This document shows, piece after piece, positions 8,890-17,868 of a stretch of DNA of 64,000 bases (the first letter of the stretch is position 1; every line of letters starts with the position of its first letter). A model generated the notes under the pieces. It was not told the origin of the DNA. It was given only the letters and a program-made list of their open reading frames with translations, and ran no database searches. The DNA is from Cytobacillus horneckiae. GTDB taxonomy: Bacteria > Bacillota > Bacilli > Bacillales > Cytobacillaceae. A program made the position numbers and the translations under genes. Location: assembly GCF_002835735.1 (NCBI RefSeq), contig NZ_PISD01000031.1, forward strand, positions 39,067 through 103,066, read 5' to 3'.

Positions 8890-9528
8890 ATGAAACATTG
8901 GGATCAATTTTTAGGGCCATATAAGCAAGCGGTTGAGGAGCTAAAAGTTAAATTAAAAGGGATGAGAAGCCAATTTGAATTTGTACCTGACCATTCGCCA
9001 ATTGAATTTGTAACCGGTAGAGTTAAGCCGATTGCCAGTATTTTAGATAAGGCAAATGAGAAGGGAATTCCGCTTGATAAGCTGGAATTTGAAATGCAGG
9101 ATATTGCAGGGATTAGAATGATGTGTCAATTTGTTGATGACATAATGAAGGTGGTTGAGCTCCTGCGTATGAGAAACGACTTTGAGATTGTTGAGGAAAG
9201 AGATTATATTTCACATAAAAAAGCGAGCGGCTATCGCTCTTATCACGTCGTTATCTCCTATCCAGTTCAAACGATTAAAGGCGAAAAAAAAATACTTGCT
9301 GAAATTCAAATTAGAACGCTGGCTATGAATTTTTGGGCAACTGTTGAGCACTCATTAAATTATAAATATAAAGGACAGTTTCCTGAAGACATACAGATGC
9401 GTTTGCAAAGAGCTGCAGAGGCAGCTTTCAGACTGGATGAAGAAATGTCTTTAATCAAAGGCGAGATTCAGGAAGCTCAAGCATTCTTTTCTAGAAATAA
9501 GGAAATGCAGCAGAAGAATAAATCATAA
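8890..9528 (+). CDS. sasB: Small alarmone synthetase SasB (YjbM/RelQ), (p)ppGpp synthetase
   Basis: This 212-residue stand-alone synthetase transfers pyrophosphate from ATP to GDP or GTP. Visible family motifs are HSPIEFVTGRVKP, MQDIAGIRMMCQFVDD, GYRSYHVV, EIQIRTLAMNFWAT and EHSLNYKYKG. There is no HD hydrolase or TGS domain, as expected for a small synthetase. The ATG at 8890 follows AAAGGTGGTG. An upstream in-frame ATG would add 18 unconserved residues. It leads the sasB-ppnK-yjbO group as in B. subtilis. Confidence 0.95.
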   Translation: MKHWDQFLGPYKQAVEELKVKLKGMRSQFEFVPDHSPIEFVTGRVKPIASILDKANEKGIPLDKLEFEMQDIAGIRMMCQFVDDIMKVVELLRMRNDFEIVEERDYISHKKASGYRSYHVVISYPVQTIKGEKKILAEIQIRTLAMNFWATVEHSLNYKYKGQFPEDIQMRLQRAAEAAFRLDEEMSLIKGEIQEAQAFFSRNKEMQQKNKS

Positions 9529-9599
9529 GACGATTTATCGCAAATAAGCGGGCCGGTAAGCCCCTTGCTTTCACTTTATAAAAGAGGAGCTATGAAACA

Positions 9600-10394
9600 A
9601 TGAGGTTTGCTATCACTTCAAAAGGAGATTCAAAATCGAATACACTCATGCATAAAATGAAATCTTATTTGCTCGATTTCAATTTAATCTATGATGACGA
9701 GCAGCCGGATATTGTTATTTCTGTTGGCGGCGACGGCACATTGTTATATGCGTTTCATCGGTATAGCAGCCGCCTTGATAAAACGGCGTTTGTAGGGGTG
9801 CATACGGGTCATTTAGGTTTTTATGCTGATTGGGTCCCTGAAGAAATTGAGAAGCTTGTTATCGCGATTGCAAAAACACCATTCCAGGTAGTCGAATATC
9901 CATTATTAGAAGTGATTGTCAGATACCAAAATGGTGGCCGGGAGACGAGATACTTAGCTTTGAATGAATCAACAGTTAAAGCAGTCAATGGTACTTTTGT
10001 GATGGACGTGGAAATCAGAGGCCAGCATTTCGAAAGATTTAGAGGAGATGGTCTTTGCTTATCTACACCTTCCGGTAGTACAGCTTATAATAAGGCGCTT
10101 GGAGGGGCTATTTTGCATCCGTCATTACCGGCTATTCAACTGGCAGAAATGGCGTCCATTAATAATAAAGTTTTTAGAACAGTAGGTTCGCCGCTCGTTT
10201 TGCCTGCTCATCATGCGTGCTTGCTAAAACCGGTTAATGAGCCTGATTTTAAAATAACGATTGATCATTTATCGCTTTTACACAAGGATGTAAAGTCGAT
10301 ACAATTCCGAGTTGCGGATGAAAAAATCCGATTTGCCCGATTCAGGCCATTTCCATTTTGGAAAAGAGTTCATGACTCATTTGTAGCCGATTAA
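9600..10394 (+). CDS. ppnK: NAD kinase
   Basis: The enzyme (264 aa) phosphorylates NAD to NADP using ATP or polyphosphate. The signature GGDGT is at residues 43-47 ([14 protein letters not shown]). It is followed by GHLGFYADW, the NE region ALNESTVKA, and [22 protein letters not shown]. The ATG follows AGAGGAGC at about 9 bp. An overlapping ATG 9 bp earlier runs into a stop. It lies 71 bp downstream of sasB and is the equivalent of yjbN. Confidence 0.96.
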   Translation: MRFAITSKGDSKSNTLMHKMKSYLLDFNLIYDDEQPDIVISVGGDGTLLYAFHRYSSRLDKTAFVGVHTGHLGFYADWVPEEIEKLVIAIAKTPFQVVEYPLLEVIVRYQNGGRETRYLALNESTVKAVNGTFVMDVEIRGQHFERFRGDGLCLSTPSGSTAYNKALGGAILHPSLPAIQLAEMASINNKVFRTVGSPLVLPAHHACLLKPVNEPDFKITIDHLSLLHKDVKSIQFRVADEKIRFARFRPFPFWKRVHDSFVAD

Positions 10395-10411
10395 ATGAAG
10401 TAACCGAAACG

Positions 10412-10441
10412 AAACCATCAGTAGTAAACTGATGGTTTTAT
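10412..10441 (+). terminator. Terminator or attenuator between ppnK and yjbO
   Basis: AAACCATCAG pairs with CTGATGGTTTTAT around TAGTAAA. It lies in the 70-bp gap, so ppnK and the pseudouridine synthase may be only partly co-transcribed. Confidence 0.75.
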
Positions 10442-10464
10442 CATTATGTAAAGGAAGTAAAGAG

Positions 10465-11352
10465 ATGACAGTATTTAAAATGAAATGGGTAATGTGTGAG
10501 GAGGATGCTGGGCTAACGATAAAAGCATTCTTAAAAGAGCATGACATTTCAAAAACTGCGTTGACGGATATAAAGTTTTCAGGCGGGTCCATTATCGTCA
10601 ATAATAAGGAAGAAAATGTCCGATATATCTTGAAATCAGGTGATGTGTTGAAGGTCTATTTTCCTCAAGAAAAAAGAAGTGAAGGAATGATAGGGGAGAA
10701 TATCCCTTTAAATATTGTTTATGAAGATGAATATGTACTAGTTGTCAATAAACCTGCAGGAATGAGTTCGATACCGTCAAGAGAACACCCTACAGGAAGT
10801 TTAGCAAATGCGATCATCGGTTATTTTGAAACAATCAAATTGGCAGCTACTGTCCATATTGTAACTAGACTCGATAAAGATACTTCTGGCCTCGTTTTAA
10901 TCGCTAAGCATCGCCATGTTCATCATTTATTTAGTAAATTACAGCAGCAAAGTAGTGTCCAGAGGAAATATATTGCATTTGCAGAGGGGACATTATTGGA
11001 TGACCAAGGAGTAATTGAAAAACCGATTGCAAGAATGCCGGACAGCATCATTCAACGCGAAGTAAACGCTGCAGGCAAATATGCTTGCACTCATTTTCTT
11101 GTATTGAAACGTACAGGGCTTTTTACTGTTGTCCAACTAAAGCTGGAAACAGGTAGAACCCATCAAATTAGAGTTCATCTTTCATCAATCGGCCATCCTT
11201 TAATAGGTGATGATCTGTATGGTGGATCATTAGAGCTTTTACAGAGACAGGCGCTTCATTGCAATCAACTGTCGTTTTATCATCCATTTTTAAAGAAATT
11301 AATTGAATTAAAACAATCATTACCTGAAGATATGGGCCAGTTGCTTCCATGA
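10465..11352 (+). CDS. yjbO: RluD-family pseudouridine synthase YjbO
   Basis: This RluA/RluD-type enzyme isomerises uridine in structured RNA, probably 23S rRNA. The ATG at 10465 follows AAAGGAAG, giving 295 aa. An N-terminal S4-like segment (residues 10-75, VNNKEENVRYILKSGDVLKV) precedes the catalytic domain. The catalytic Asp is in VTRLDKDTSGLVLIAK (usual form HRLDxxTSG, here TRLD). The C-terminal GRTHQIRVHLSSIGHPLIGDDLYGG is canonical. The exact target position is not deducible. Confidence 0.93.
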   Translation: MTVFKMKWVMCEEDAGLTIKAFLKEHDISKTALTDIKFSGGSIIVNNKEENVRYILKSGDVLKVYFPQEKRSEGMIGENIPLNIVYEDEYVLVVNKPAGMSSIPSREHPTGSLANAIIGYFETIKLAATVHIVTRLDKDTSGLVLIAKHRHVHHLFSKLQQQSSVQRKYIAFAEGTLLDDQGVIEKPIARMPDSIIQREVNAAGKYACTHFLVLKRTGLFTVVQLKLETGRTHQIRVHLSSIGHPLIGDDLYGGSLELLQRQALHCNQLSFYHPFLKKLIELKQSLPEDMGQLLP

Positions 11353-11365
11353 GCAAACTGGCCCT
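11334..11365. terminator. Convergent hairpin between yjbO and prpE
   Basis: GGGCCAGTTGC pairs with GCAAACTGGCCC. The left arm overlaps the end of yjbO. T runs are weak on both sides, so termination may be inefficient. Confidence 0.6.
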
Positions 11366-11367
11366 TG

Positions 11368-12105
11368 TTAAAATGATCGGAATTTCTCCTCAACATAGGG
11401 CATGCTGGACGGAACTGAGACAACTTCTAATTCAGGATACCGAAGCGCCGACAATTTATTTCCAAATACGGCTCCAGTATCGATATTAAAAGTTTTATTT
11501 ATGATACGAACTTCCTTTACTGGTGTATGTCCGTATACAATGATAGCCTCTCCCTTATAATCCACTGCCCAATCAGCTCGAATAGGGGAGCCGTCTTCAT
11601 GGGTTTTCCCATTGATATCTCCATAAAGTACAAAGGTTTTCACTTTTTTATTATTTAGACCGATTAACTCCTGTTTAATGCCTGCATGTGCTAAAATTAG
11701 TTGCCCATTATCCAACACATGATATAGCGGTGAGTTTTCATATAGCATAATAAAATCTTTGCGAACAGCTTGCTTTTGTTGATCATCTAATTTGGTGAAT
11801 TCTTGTACTGTTGTCTCCAAGCCATGTGTAATTTGTACATTATTGCCGAGAAAATAGCGGTACAGTTTATTGCAATGGTTCCCTGGTACATAAAAAGCGA
11901 GCTCATTCTTTACAAGTCGACACACTAGTTGAAGCGTTTTTATTGAATGCGGTCCTCTGTCAGCAAGATCTCCAATAAAGGCTAATTTCCTGTTATCTTT
12001 GTGGACTGGATAGCCTTCTTTGGACCAGTCGTATCCTAATTCTATCGTCAGCTGCTTCAATTCATTATAGCAGCCGTGTATGTCTCCGATAATATCAAGC
12101 TTCAT
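11368..12105 (-). CDS. prpE: Bis(5'-nucleosyl)-tetraphosphatase PrpE
   Basis: This calcineurin-like phosphoesterase (245 aa) hydrolyses Ap4A-type dinucleotides; in B. subtilis PrpE also influences germination. Metal-binding motifs are in order: GDIHG (residues 6-10), [21 protein letters not shown] and YGHTPV. The start at 12105 is chosen because AAAGAGGTG lies about 8 bp upstream. The longer frame (to 12201) adds 32 residues with no domain match. It is convergent with yjbO and corresponds to yjbP. Confidence 0.93.
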   Translation of the reverse strand: MKLDIIGDIHGCYNELKQLTIELGYDWSKEGYPVHKDNRKLAFIGDLADRGPHSIKTLQLVCRLVKNELAFYVPGNHCNKLYRYFLGNNVQITHGLETTVQEFTKLDDQQKQAVRKDFIMLYENSPLYHVLDNGQLILAHAGIKQELIGLNNKKVKTFVLYGDINGKTHEDGSPIRADWAVDYKGEAIIVYGHTPVKEVRIINKTFNIDTGAVFGNKLSALRYPELEVVSVPSSMPYVEEKFRSF

Positions 12106-12267
12106 CGTCCTACACCTCTTTTTAATAGTTATTATCTCCACATTTACATACCAAATATGTTTAGGGAAATGATTATATAAGAAACTACTTTTTATTTGCA
12201 TTATTATTCATCCTATGTTTTGATGTTAAATCTAAGCAAAAAATATGTATTGTGAAAAAGGAGTGAG

Positions 12268-14124
12268 ATGATGGAAGGACACGGTGCTTCACTTACATCA
12301 CTAATGATTGTAATTATTATTGCTTTTATTACGCCGATCGTATTGCATCGCCTTAAAATTAATTTTATTCCTGTGGTGGTAGCTGAAATCATCATGGGAT
12401 TAATTATAGGTAAAAGCGGTTTTAACCTTGTACAGGAGGATATGTGGCTTGAGACGCTATCGACATTAGGGTTTATTTTCTTAATGTTTTTAAGCGGACT
12501 CGAAATTGATTTTACGGCATTTTCCTCAAAAAAGAAAAAAGAAGTGCTGCCAAATGGGAAGATGGAGCCTAACACATTTTTAGCAGCAACCATCGTTTTT
12601 CTGGGAATATTTATCGCTTCAGTTGGTTTATCCTATATTTTCGTACTTGCTGGATTTATAGACAACGTATTTTTAATGACATTAATTATTTCAACCATTT
12701 CGCTTGGGGTTGTCGTACCAACATTAAAAGAAGGCAAACTAATGAAATCTGCCATAGGTCAAATAATCTTACTAGTGGCGGTTATTGCTGATCTAGTCAC
12801 GATGATCCTGCTGGCAGTGTTCGTCTCCTTAAATGATGGAGGGGAAGGAAATACTTGGCTCTTACTTGTATTATTTGCTGCTGGTGTGGTGCTTTACTTT
12901 GTAGGAAAGCGATTTAAAAACAGAAATTTTCTCGACGGCATGTCAACTGGAACTGTTCAAATTGGCACACGGGCAGTCTTTGCTTTAATTATTTTCCTTG
13001 TAGCATTATCTGAAAGCGTAGGAGCGGAAAATATTTTAGGCGCTTTCTTGGCGGGGGTGCTTGTCTCATTGCTTGCTCCAAATCAGGAGCTAGTGCATAA
13101 GCTTGATTCTTTTGGGTATGGTTTTCTCATTCCAATTTTCTTTGTGATGGTAGGAGTTGACCTTGATTTATGGGCTTTATTTGGTGATGTGAAGCTTTTA
13201 TTATTCATTCCGCTATTGTTAATTGCACTATTATTGTCCAAATTGCTGCCTGTATTTTTCTTGAAGAGATGGTATAATACATCAACAGTAATGGCATCAG
13301 GCTTTCTGCTGACGTCAACATTATCTCTCGTAATCGCAGCAGCAACCATTGGTGAGAGGATGGGTGTGATTACTCCTGAAATGTCAGGAATTCTCATCCT
13401 TGTCGCAGTAATCACCAGTATTTTTACACCAATTGTATTTAAAAAACTAATGCCGAAGGAAGCTGCCAAAGAAAAACAGCTTAAGCTAGCTTTTGTTGGT
13501 GCGAATCAGCTTACTATGCCTGTATCAAAAGAACTGGAATCTGATTTGTACGATACTACTGTGTACCATACTTTCCAGGAAAAAGAAAACCAAATAACTG
13601 ATTCAGTTTTTGAAATCGAGGAAATTGAGAATTTTTCACTTGAGTGCTTACAGAAGTCTGGAATTCTTGAATCAGATATTGCCGTTATCTCAACTGGACA
13701 TGAAACTAAAAATATCGAATTAGCGATCGCCTTAAAACAAGAAGGGATTGAGAGGGTCATTTGCCGTATAGAAAGTCCATCTATGGAAGATAAATTAAAA
13801 GAGCATGAAATAGAGGCCTTTTCTTCAATACTGTCAACTAAAATGCTTCTCCGTGCATTAATTGAGACGCCTAGTGTAATCAATATTTTGGAGAATCAAG
13901 AAACGGCACTTTATGAAATTGAATTAAGGAATCGAAAATTTGAAGGGATGATTTTAAGGAGATTTCCTTTTACCGGAGACGTCATTTTCGTCAGGATTTT
14001 TCGCGGGAACGACTCGATTGTCCCTCATGGTGATACGGAATTATTATTAAAAGATCGTTTAATCGTGACAGGATCAAGAAAATACGTGGAAGAGTTAAAA
14101 TGGGAGCTAGAACTAGGTGAATAA
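12268..14124 (+). CDS. yjbQ: CPA2-family monovalent cation:proton antiporter with TrkA-N/TrkA-C-like tail
   Basis: The protein (618 aa) has about 12 hydrophobic segments in residues 8-390 (Na+/H+ exchanger fold; LKINFIPVVVAEIIMGLIIGKSG and FLAGVLVSL). A cytoplasmic regulatory region of about 220 residues follows; its last 70 residues (IELRNRKFEGMILRRFPF...TELLLKDRLIVTGS) resemble a TrkA-C domain. KefB/GerN-like antiporters move K+ or Na+ against H+. The ATG pair at 12268/12271 follows AAAGGAGTG. It has the length and position of B. subtilis YjbQ. Ion specificity cannot be read from sequence. Confidence 0.9.
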   Translation: MMEGHGASLTSLMIVIIIAFITPIVLHRLKINFIPVVVAEIIMGLIIGKSGFNLVQEDMWLETLSTLGFIFLMFLSGLEIDFTAFSSKKKKEVLPNGKMEPNTFLAATIVFLGIFIASVGLSYIFVLAGFIDNVFLMTLIISTISLGVVVPTLKEGKLMKSAIGQIILLVAVIADLVTMILLAVFVSLNDGGEGNTWLLLVLFAAGVVLYFVGKRFKNRNFLDGMSTGTVQIGTRAVFALIIFLVALSESVGAENILGAFLAGVLVSLLAPNQELVHKLDSFGYGFLIPIFFVMVGVDLDLWALFGDVKLLLFIPLLLIALLLSKLLPVFFLKRWYNTSTVMASGFLLTSTLSLVIAAATIGERMGVITPEMSGILILVAVITSIFTPIVFKKLMPKEAAKEKQLKLAFVGANQLTMPVSKELESDLYDTTVYHTFQEKENQITDSVFEIEEIENFSLECLQKSGILESDIAVISTGHETKNIELAIALKQEGIERVICRIESPSMEDKLKEHEIEAFSSILSTKMLLRALIETPSVINILENQETALYEIELRNRKFEGMILRRFPFTGDVIFVRIFRGNDSIVPHGDTELLLKDRLIVTGSRKYVEELKWELELGE

Positions 14125-14141
14125 ATAGTTTTGAATAACAG

Positions 14142-14170
14142 GACGGCTTTAATAGAGCCGTCTATTTTAA
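14142..14170 (+). terminator. Terminator after yjbQ
   Basis: GACGGCT pairs with AGCCGTC around TTAATAG, followed by TATTTTAAT. Confidence 0.8.
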
Positions 14171-14227
14171 TTTATGACGATACAGTTTTATTTTTCAGCT
14201 TTCTTTTTTCAACATTGTATTGTAAAA

Positions 14228-14244
14228 TTAGCACTAGGTACTAA
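14228..14244. promoter_or_regulatory. FapR operator upstream of fabI
   Basis: TTAGCACTAGGTACTAA reads TTAGTACCTAGTGCTAA on the other strand, a full match to the FapR box pattern (TTAGTACCT-N-ACTAA-type dyad). It overlaps the region just after a -10-like GTAAAAT and lies 34 bp before the fabI start. FapR represses fatty-acid and phospholipid genes until malonyl-CoA or malonyl-ACP accumulates. Confidence 0.88.
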
Positions 14245-14277
14245 TAACTTGTGTTAATAATGTTAGGGGGATATATA

Positions 14278-15048
14278 ATGACGATATCACTTGAAGGAAA
14301 AACGTTTGTAGTAATGGGAGTAGCTAATAAGAGAAGTATTGCTTGGGGCATTGCGCGTTCGCTTTACGAGTCTGGCGCCAATTTGATTTTTACTTATGCC
14401 GGAGAACGTTTGGAGAAAAGTGTCCGCGATTTAGTTGAAACACTTGATGGTGTAAACCCGCTAGTCCTGCCATGTGATGTAACCAATGATGAAGATATTG
14501 CCAGCTGTTTCGCACAAATTAAAGAAGCTGCAGGTACGATACATGGTGTGGCACATTGTATCGCGTTCGCTAATAAGGAAGAGCTACAAGGGGAATACAT
14601 GAATACAACAAGAGACGGATTCCTGCTTGCGCATAATATTAGCTCATATTCATTAACTGCTGTTGCTAAAGAAGCAAGAGGACTTATGACAGAGGGTGGA
14701 AGCATTGTTACACTTACTTATCTTGGCGGCGAGCGTGCGATTAAAAACTATAATGTAATGGGTGTAGCCAAAGCTTCACTTGATGCAAGTGTTAAGTACT
14801 TAGCAGCTGACCTTGGAAAAGACGGAATTAGAGTCAATTCAATTTCAGCAGGTCCGATTCGTACGCTATCAGCAAAAGGTATTGGCGAGTTTAACTCCAT
14901 CCTTAAAGAGATAGAAGAAAATGCACCACTACAACGCACAACAACTCCTGAAGAAGTGGGAGATACAGCAGTGTTTCTATTCAGTCAGCTATCACGCGGC
15001 ATAACAGGAGAAAATATTCATGTCGATTCAGGATATCATATTCGCTAA
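14278..15048 (+). CDS. fabI: Enoyl-[acyl-carrier-protein] reductase FabI
   Basis: The NADH/NADPH-dependent reductase (256 aa) catalyses the last step of each fatty-acid elongation cycle. It is an atypical SDR: GVANKRSIAWGIA binds the nucleotide, and the catalytic Tyr-x6-Lys is YNVMGVAKAS. SISAGPIRTLSAKGI and the C-terminal ENIHVDSGYHI are diagnostic. The ATG at 14278 follows AGGGGGA; an upstream in-frame ATG lacks this spacing. Regulation by FapR is supported by the operator at 14228-14244. Triclosan-type inhibitors act on this family. Confidence 0.97.
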   Translation: MTISLEGKTFVVMGVANKRSIAWGIARSLYESGANLIFTYAGERLEKSVRDLVETLDGVNPLVLPCDVTNDEDIASCFAQIKEAAGTIHGVAHCIAFANKEELQGEYMNTTRDGFLLAHNISSYSLTAVAKEARGLMTEGGSIVTLTYLGGERAIKNYNVMGVAKASLDASVKYLAADLGKDGIRVNSISAGPIRTLSAKGIGEFNSILKEIEENAPLQRTTTPEEVGDTAVFLFSQLSRGITGENIHVDSGYHIR

Positions 15049-15105
15049 AAAAACTGACTCCAATATGGAAGTATCAGACTCAACAACGAGGTTGAATAAA
15101 TAACA

Positions 15106-15166
15106 AGGCTGTCAACACTTCCATGACAGCCTGAGCCCCTTCAATGAATTGGAGGGGTTTTTTAAT
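15106..15166 (+). terminator. Double-hairpin terminator after fabI
   Basis: The first stem is AGGCTGTCA/TGACAGCCT. The second is CCCCTTCAAT/ATTGGAGGGG followed by TTTTTTAA. The second hairpin is a canonical intrinsic terminator. Confidence 0.9.
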
Positions 15167-15343
15167 ACTACCTTTTAGATTTTGCTAGAAAAATTGATAT
15201 TCTAGCATGATCACTTTTAGTGGAAAAGTATGAGCTTAGCAGGCAATCTAAAATTGGCTATAGAGTGGGTGGTCTTTATTGAAATTTGTTATATTGTCCT
15301 AACTGATCATTATTAAAAATTCATCAAAAATTTAAGTGGATGA

Positions 15344-15538
15344 TTAAAAGATGAGGGCCATTGGATAAACCCATTACGTATTAGAAGGTTAATGAAGGAT
15401 GGATTGACCTTTTTCCTTTCGTCCAAGAATGATAGGGATAGACAATATATACCTCATGTTACATTTTATTTTAGTTATCTTCGACCAGATGAAGATAATC
15501 TATTTTCTCTTATTCAAGCTTCTCTTCCTACAAGTTAA
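15344..15538 (+). pseudogene. Possible gene remnant between fabI and cotO
   Basis: A 64-codon open stretch ends at TAA 15536-15538 and encodes DEGHWINPLRIRRLM... and ...SSKNDRDRQYIPHVTFYF. The only internal ATG (15392) has no clear ribosome site. The reading looks protein-like but no family is recognised. B. subtilis carries the thi genes between yjbQ and fabI, but this remnant does not resemble them. The rest of 15167-15794 holds no gene that can be supported. Confidence 0.25.
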
Positions 15539-15731
15539 TTTTTACATCATCCCAACTAGAATGAGAAGGCTGCGATTCTACTATTTCCAGTACAAATAAT
15601 TAGGAGAGTATTCATACATTAAGATAAAGTAATAAAATTTTAATGGATTGTTTCAATTTAATTTTCCTATGTTGAAAATAATTAAGGCGATTTTATTGGC
15701 TGTTTTAAACTTTTTTGTGATTAAAAAATGA

Positions 15732-15758
15732 ACGCCCATTTTTTTAGAACATATAATG
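15732..15758 (+). promoter_or_regulatory. Candidate sigma-K promoter of cotO
   Basis: AC at 15732-15733 is followed after 16 bp by CATATAATG (15750-15758), close to the sigma-K pattern AC-N16-CATANNNTA. It lies about 37 bp upstream of the cotO ATG. Mother-cell expression is expected for this gene. Confidence 0.5.
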
Positions 15759-15794
15759 CATGTGTAAATAAAAAATGAAGGGTGTGTACGAAGG

Positions 15795-16358
15795 ATGAAC
15801 GTAAAAAATAAAAGGCAGCCGCTGCTTTATATTCATCAGCCTGATCTTTCATTTCCACAGACATCGATGCAAACGACATTTTCGAGTAAACAGGCAGTGG
15901 TTGAGGAAGAGGAAAAAGCAGCAGCACAATTAAATATAGATGAAATGGCAGAAAAAGCGGAAGCGAGTGCCATTGAAGAGATAGCAAAGGATGAAGTAAT
16001 TGAAGAAAAGAAAGCAGAGGAAATCCAGAATAAAGCGGATTTAGCATCATATGGAACAGAGGCGAAAGTACAGGAAGTCATATCAGAATTTGAAAAAGTG
16101 CAAAACAACGAAAGAAAAGGGCTGCAAAGGATAAAAAAATTTAAAGAAATGAATAAATTAGAACGGATAGATTATTTACTTCATTTTCCTAAGCAGCTGC
16201 CTCCGGTTCCGTGTGTGTTTATAAGTGAAGGGGAAGAAGTCCGCGGATTTATTGTATCCTCTGAAAACGATGAAATAAAAGTGAGGACGCTTGATGGGAA
16301 TATTCAAACAATTGATTTACAATTATTAAAAACAATAAAAATGATTGGTTTTAGGTAA
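15795..16358 (+). CDS. cotO: Spore coat protein CotO-like
   Basis: The 187-residue protein begins MNVKNKRQPLLYIHQP. It has a long charged Ala/Glu/Lys middle (residues 35-110) and a conserved C-terminal part LERIDYLLHFPKQLPPVPCVF...RGFIVSSENDEIKVRTLDG. This layout and the place between fabI and cotZ match CotO (YjbX), an outer-coat morphogenetic protein (in the B. cereus group, an exosporium cap factor). The middle region is low-complexity. AAGGGTGTGTACGAAGG precedes the ATG. Confidence 0.8.
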   Translation: MNVKNKRQPLLYIHQPDLSFPQTSMQTTFSSKQAVVEEEEKAAAQLNIDEMAEKAEASAIEEIAKDEVIEEKKAEEIQNKADLASYGTEAKVQEVISEFEKVQNNERKGLQRIKKFKEMNKLERIDYLLHFPKQLPPVPCVFISEGEEVRGFIVSSENDEIKVRTLDGNIQTIDLQLLKTIKMIGFR

Positions 16359-16379
16359 ATGACTCTTACTTATTAATAA

Positions 16380-16412
16380 AAAGGCCAGCCGGATATCGAC
16401 TGGCCATATTTT
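16380..16412. terminator. Convergent terminator between cotO and cotZ
   Basis: GGCCAGCCG pairs with CGACTGGCC around GATAT, with A-rich sequence on one side and TATTTTA on the other. Confidence 0.8.
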
Positions 16413-16418
16413 AAAAGT

Positions 16419-16955
16419 TTAATCTTCGTATTCCGCACAAGTATCAAGATTTATATGAACATCTTCAATACACTGCACAGCACAGAAGCAATCTAAATCA
16501 ACAGTAATACAGCTATCAGTGCTACGGAATCCATCCACTTTACAAATCTTTGATAAGTCGATGCAACAGCCATCAACGATATCTGCTGTTTCATAGCATC
16601 CATTTGACACTTCTTTTACCGGCTCCAATACTCTAAGTGTAGCACAGCAATTGTCAAATACTTCTTCTACTCTAAAGAAGATTGAAGTACATGCACAATT
16701 ATCAACGTTTGTCATAAATGCATGAAATGGTGACCCGTCCGCATTGCTTAAAACAAATACACGCGTGTTAGGACGACGTTTTCTTCTTCTCTTTTTATCA
16801 TTTTTTGGTGAGATAGAGCCAATTGGTTCAAGGAAGCAGCTTGAGCCGCATTCGCAATCTTTTTCGTGTACTTCATCTTGGATATCTTTTATAGCACGGA
16901 CTACTTCACACACACAACTTCTGTGTTTGTGATCGTCTTTTTTTCCACTACCCAT
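16419..16955 (-). CDS. cotZ: CotZ/ExsY-family cysteine-rich exosporium/coat protein
   Basis: The 178-residue protein contains about 20 cysteines, for example CVCEVV, CECGSSC, NCACTSIFFRVEEVFDNCC, CCIDLSKIC and CFCAVQC. This is the pattern of CotY, CotZ and ExsY, which self-assemble into disulfide-linked hexagonal crust or exosporium lattices. A basic loop KKRRRKRR lies at about 54-61. It is convergent with cotO. Expression late in sporulation from sigma-K is expected for the family. Which paralogue it is (CotY, CotZ or ExsY) cannot be decided here. Confidence 0.88.
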   Translation of the reverse strand: MGSGKKDDHKHRSCVCEVVRAIKDIQDEVHEKDCECGSSCFLEPIGSISPKNDKKRRRKRRPNTRVFVLSNADGSPFHAFMTNVDNCACTSIFFRVEEVFDNCCATLRVLEPVKEVSNGCYETADIVDGCCIDLSKICKVDGFRSTDSCITVDLDCFCAVQCIEDVHINLDTCAEYED

Positions 16956-17090
16956 ATTGTTTTTCCTCCTTATTTATTTCTTGTGATCTACATTAATAAC
17001 ATATTGGAGAAACAGGCAATGGGTAACGGACAAACGCCTTGTTTTGTAAAAAAATAGGCGTATTTTTAATTTAATTAATAGGAGTGTTTG

Positions 17091-17450
17091 ATGATGGATA
17101 TAAGTTCTTTTGAATTTATTTTAATAGGACTTGCAACCTTTCGATTGACTAGATTAATTGTATTTGACCAGATTACAGAATGGATGAGAGCACCTTTTAT
17201 GAAAGAAATAGATGAGGAAAATGAAAACGGTGAAATGAGCACATATATTGTTCCTAAAGAAGGTGGCATATTTGGTTTTTTTGGGAAGTTATTAAGCTGT
17301 TACTGGTGCACAGGTGTATGGTCCTCAATTATTCTATGTGTGCTTTATTTTTGGTGGCATCCTTACGGCAGCTATCTAATAATTCTTCTGGCTGTGGCAT
17401 CATTGGCAGCTATAATTGAGGCGATTATGCAAAAGTGGATAATCGATTAA
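17091..17450 (+). CDS. yjcA: YjcA, DUF1360 sporulation membrane protein
   Basis: The 119-residue protein has three hydrophobic segments (about 6-24, 62-90 and 93-112) and the DUF1360 motif LSCYWCTGVW. The ATG at 17091 follows AGGAGTG. The track of neighbours (cotZ, then sporulation genes) matches yjcA. The role is unknown; the family is sporulation-associated. Confidence 0.82.
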   Translation: MMDISSFEFILIGLATFRLTRLIVFDQITEWMRAPFMKEIDEENENGEMSTYIVPKEGGIFGFFGKLLSCYWCTGVWSSIILCVLYFWWHPYGSYLIILLAVASLAAIIEAIMQKWIID

Positions 17451-17535
17451 ACTTAGGCTAATCAATTATACAAGCACTTCTTAATTGCATAGTTTATATT
17501 AGGAAGCATTTTCTTAGTATGAGGAGTGATTGTAT

Positions 17536-17658
17536 ATGAATAAGAAAATGGTATCAAATAAAGCGGCATTTAAAAAGAGAATGACAGAAAAGAGCAAGTT
17601 TGTTAAGAAATCATCAGGTTGCGGTTGTGGAAAAAAGTTAAAAAAAAATAATGATTGA
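17536..17658 (+). CDS. Small basic protein with GCGCGKK motif
   Basis: A 40-residue frame with a strong site (GAGGAGTG, 7 bp before ATG) encodes MNKKMVSNKAAFKKRM...SSGCGCGKKLKKNND. It is very Lys-rich, with a CGC pair. An intrinsic terminator follows directly, so it is a self-contained monocistronic unit inside a sporulation cluster. A spore-associated peptide is a reasonable guess; no family is recognised. Confidence 0.7.
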   Translation: MNKKMVSNKAAFKKRMTEKSKFVKKSSGCGCGKKLKKNND

Positions 17659-17659
17659 A

Positions 17660-17688
17660 AAGTCGGGTCTAAGCTCCGGCTTTTTTTA
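17660..17688 (+). terminator. Terminator after the 40-residue gene
   Basis: AAGTCGG pairs with CCGGCTT around GTCTAAGCT, followed by seven T. Confidence 0.88.
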
Positions 17689-17714
17689 TTGCTTTCTTCA
17701 TTTAAATTCTAGGG

Positions 17715-17749
17715 CTTCACTAAGATAAATCGCTTTTATCTTAGTGAAA
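17715..17749. repeat. Long perfect inverted repeat
   Basis: TTCACTAAGATAAA and TTTATCTTAGTGAA form a 14-bp stem around CGCT (edge pair CTTCAC/GTGAAAG). There is no T run on either side, so it is not a standard terminator. It lies 120 bp before the spoVA2-type operon. Confidence 0.7.
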
Positions 17750-17868
17750 GGTTCGCTTTTCAGTGACTTCATATAAATAAACTTTAAACATTCCTAAAAG
17801 TGTTTGGATAAGATGTATTTTTTTAGAGAAAATAATGTTTAAAGACTTTTACATAGGAAGGGAAGCTA

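Noticed and set aside
13083..13883. Two minus-strand frames of about 125 codons inside yjbQ
   Set aside because: Low-complexity antisense of a membrane protein, without start signals.
15167..15343. Search for thiamine genes between yjbQ/fabI and cotO as in B. subtilis
   Set aside because: No frame matching ThiF/ThiG/ThiS/ThiO/ThiD is present; the gap holds only a doubtful remnant.
17715..17749. Inverted repeat considered as a terminator of the 40-residue gene
   Set aside because: A better terminator with seven T lies directly behind that gene, and this stem has no T run on either side.
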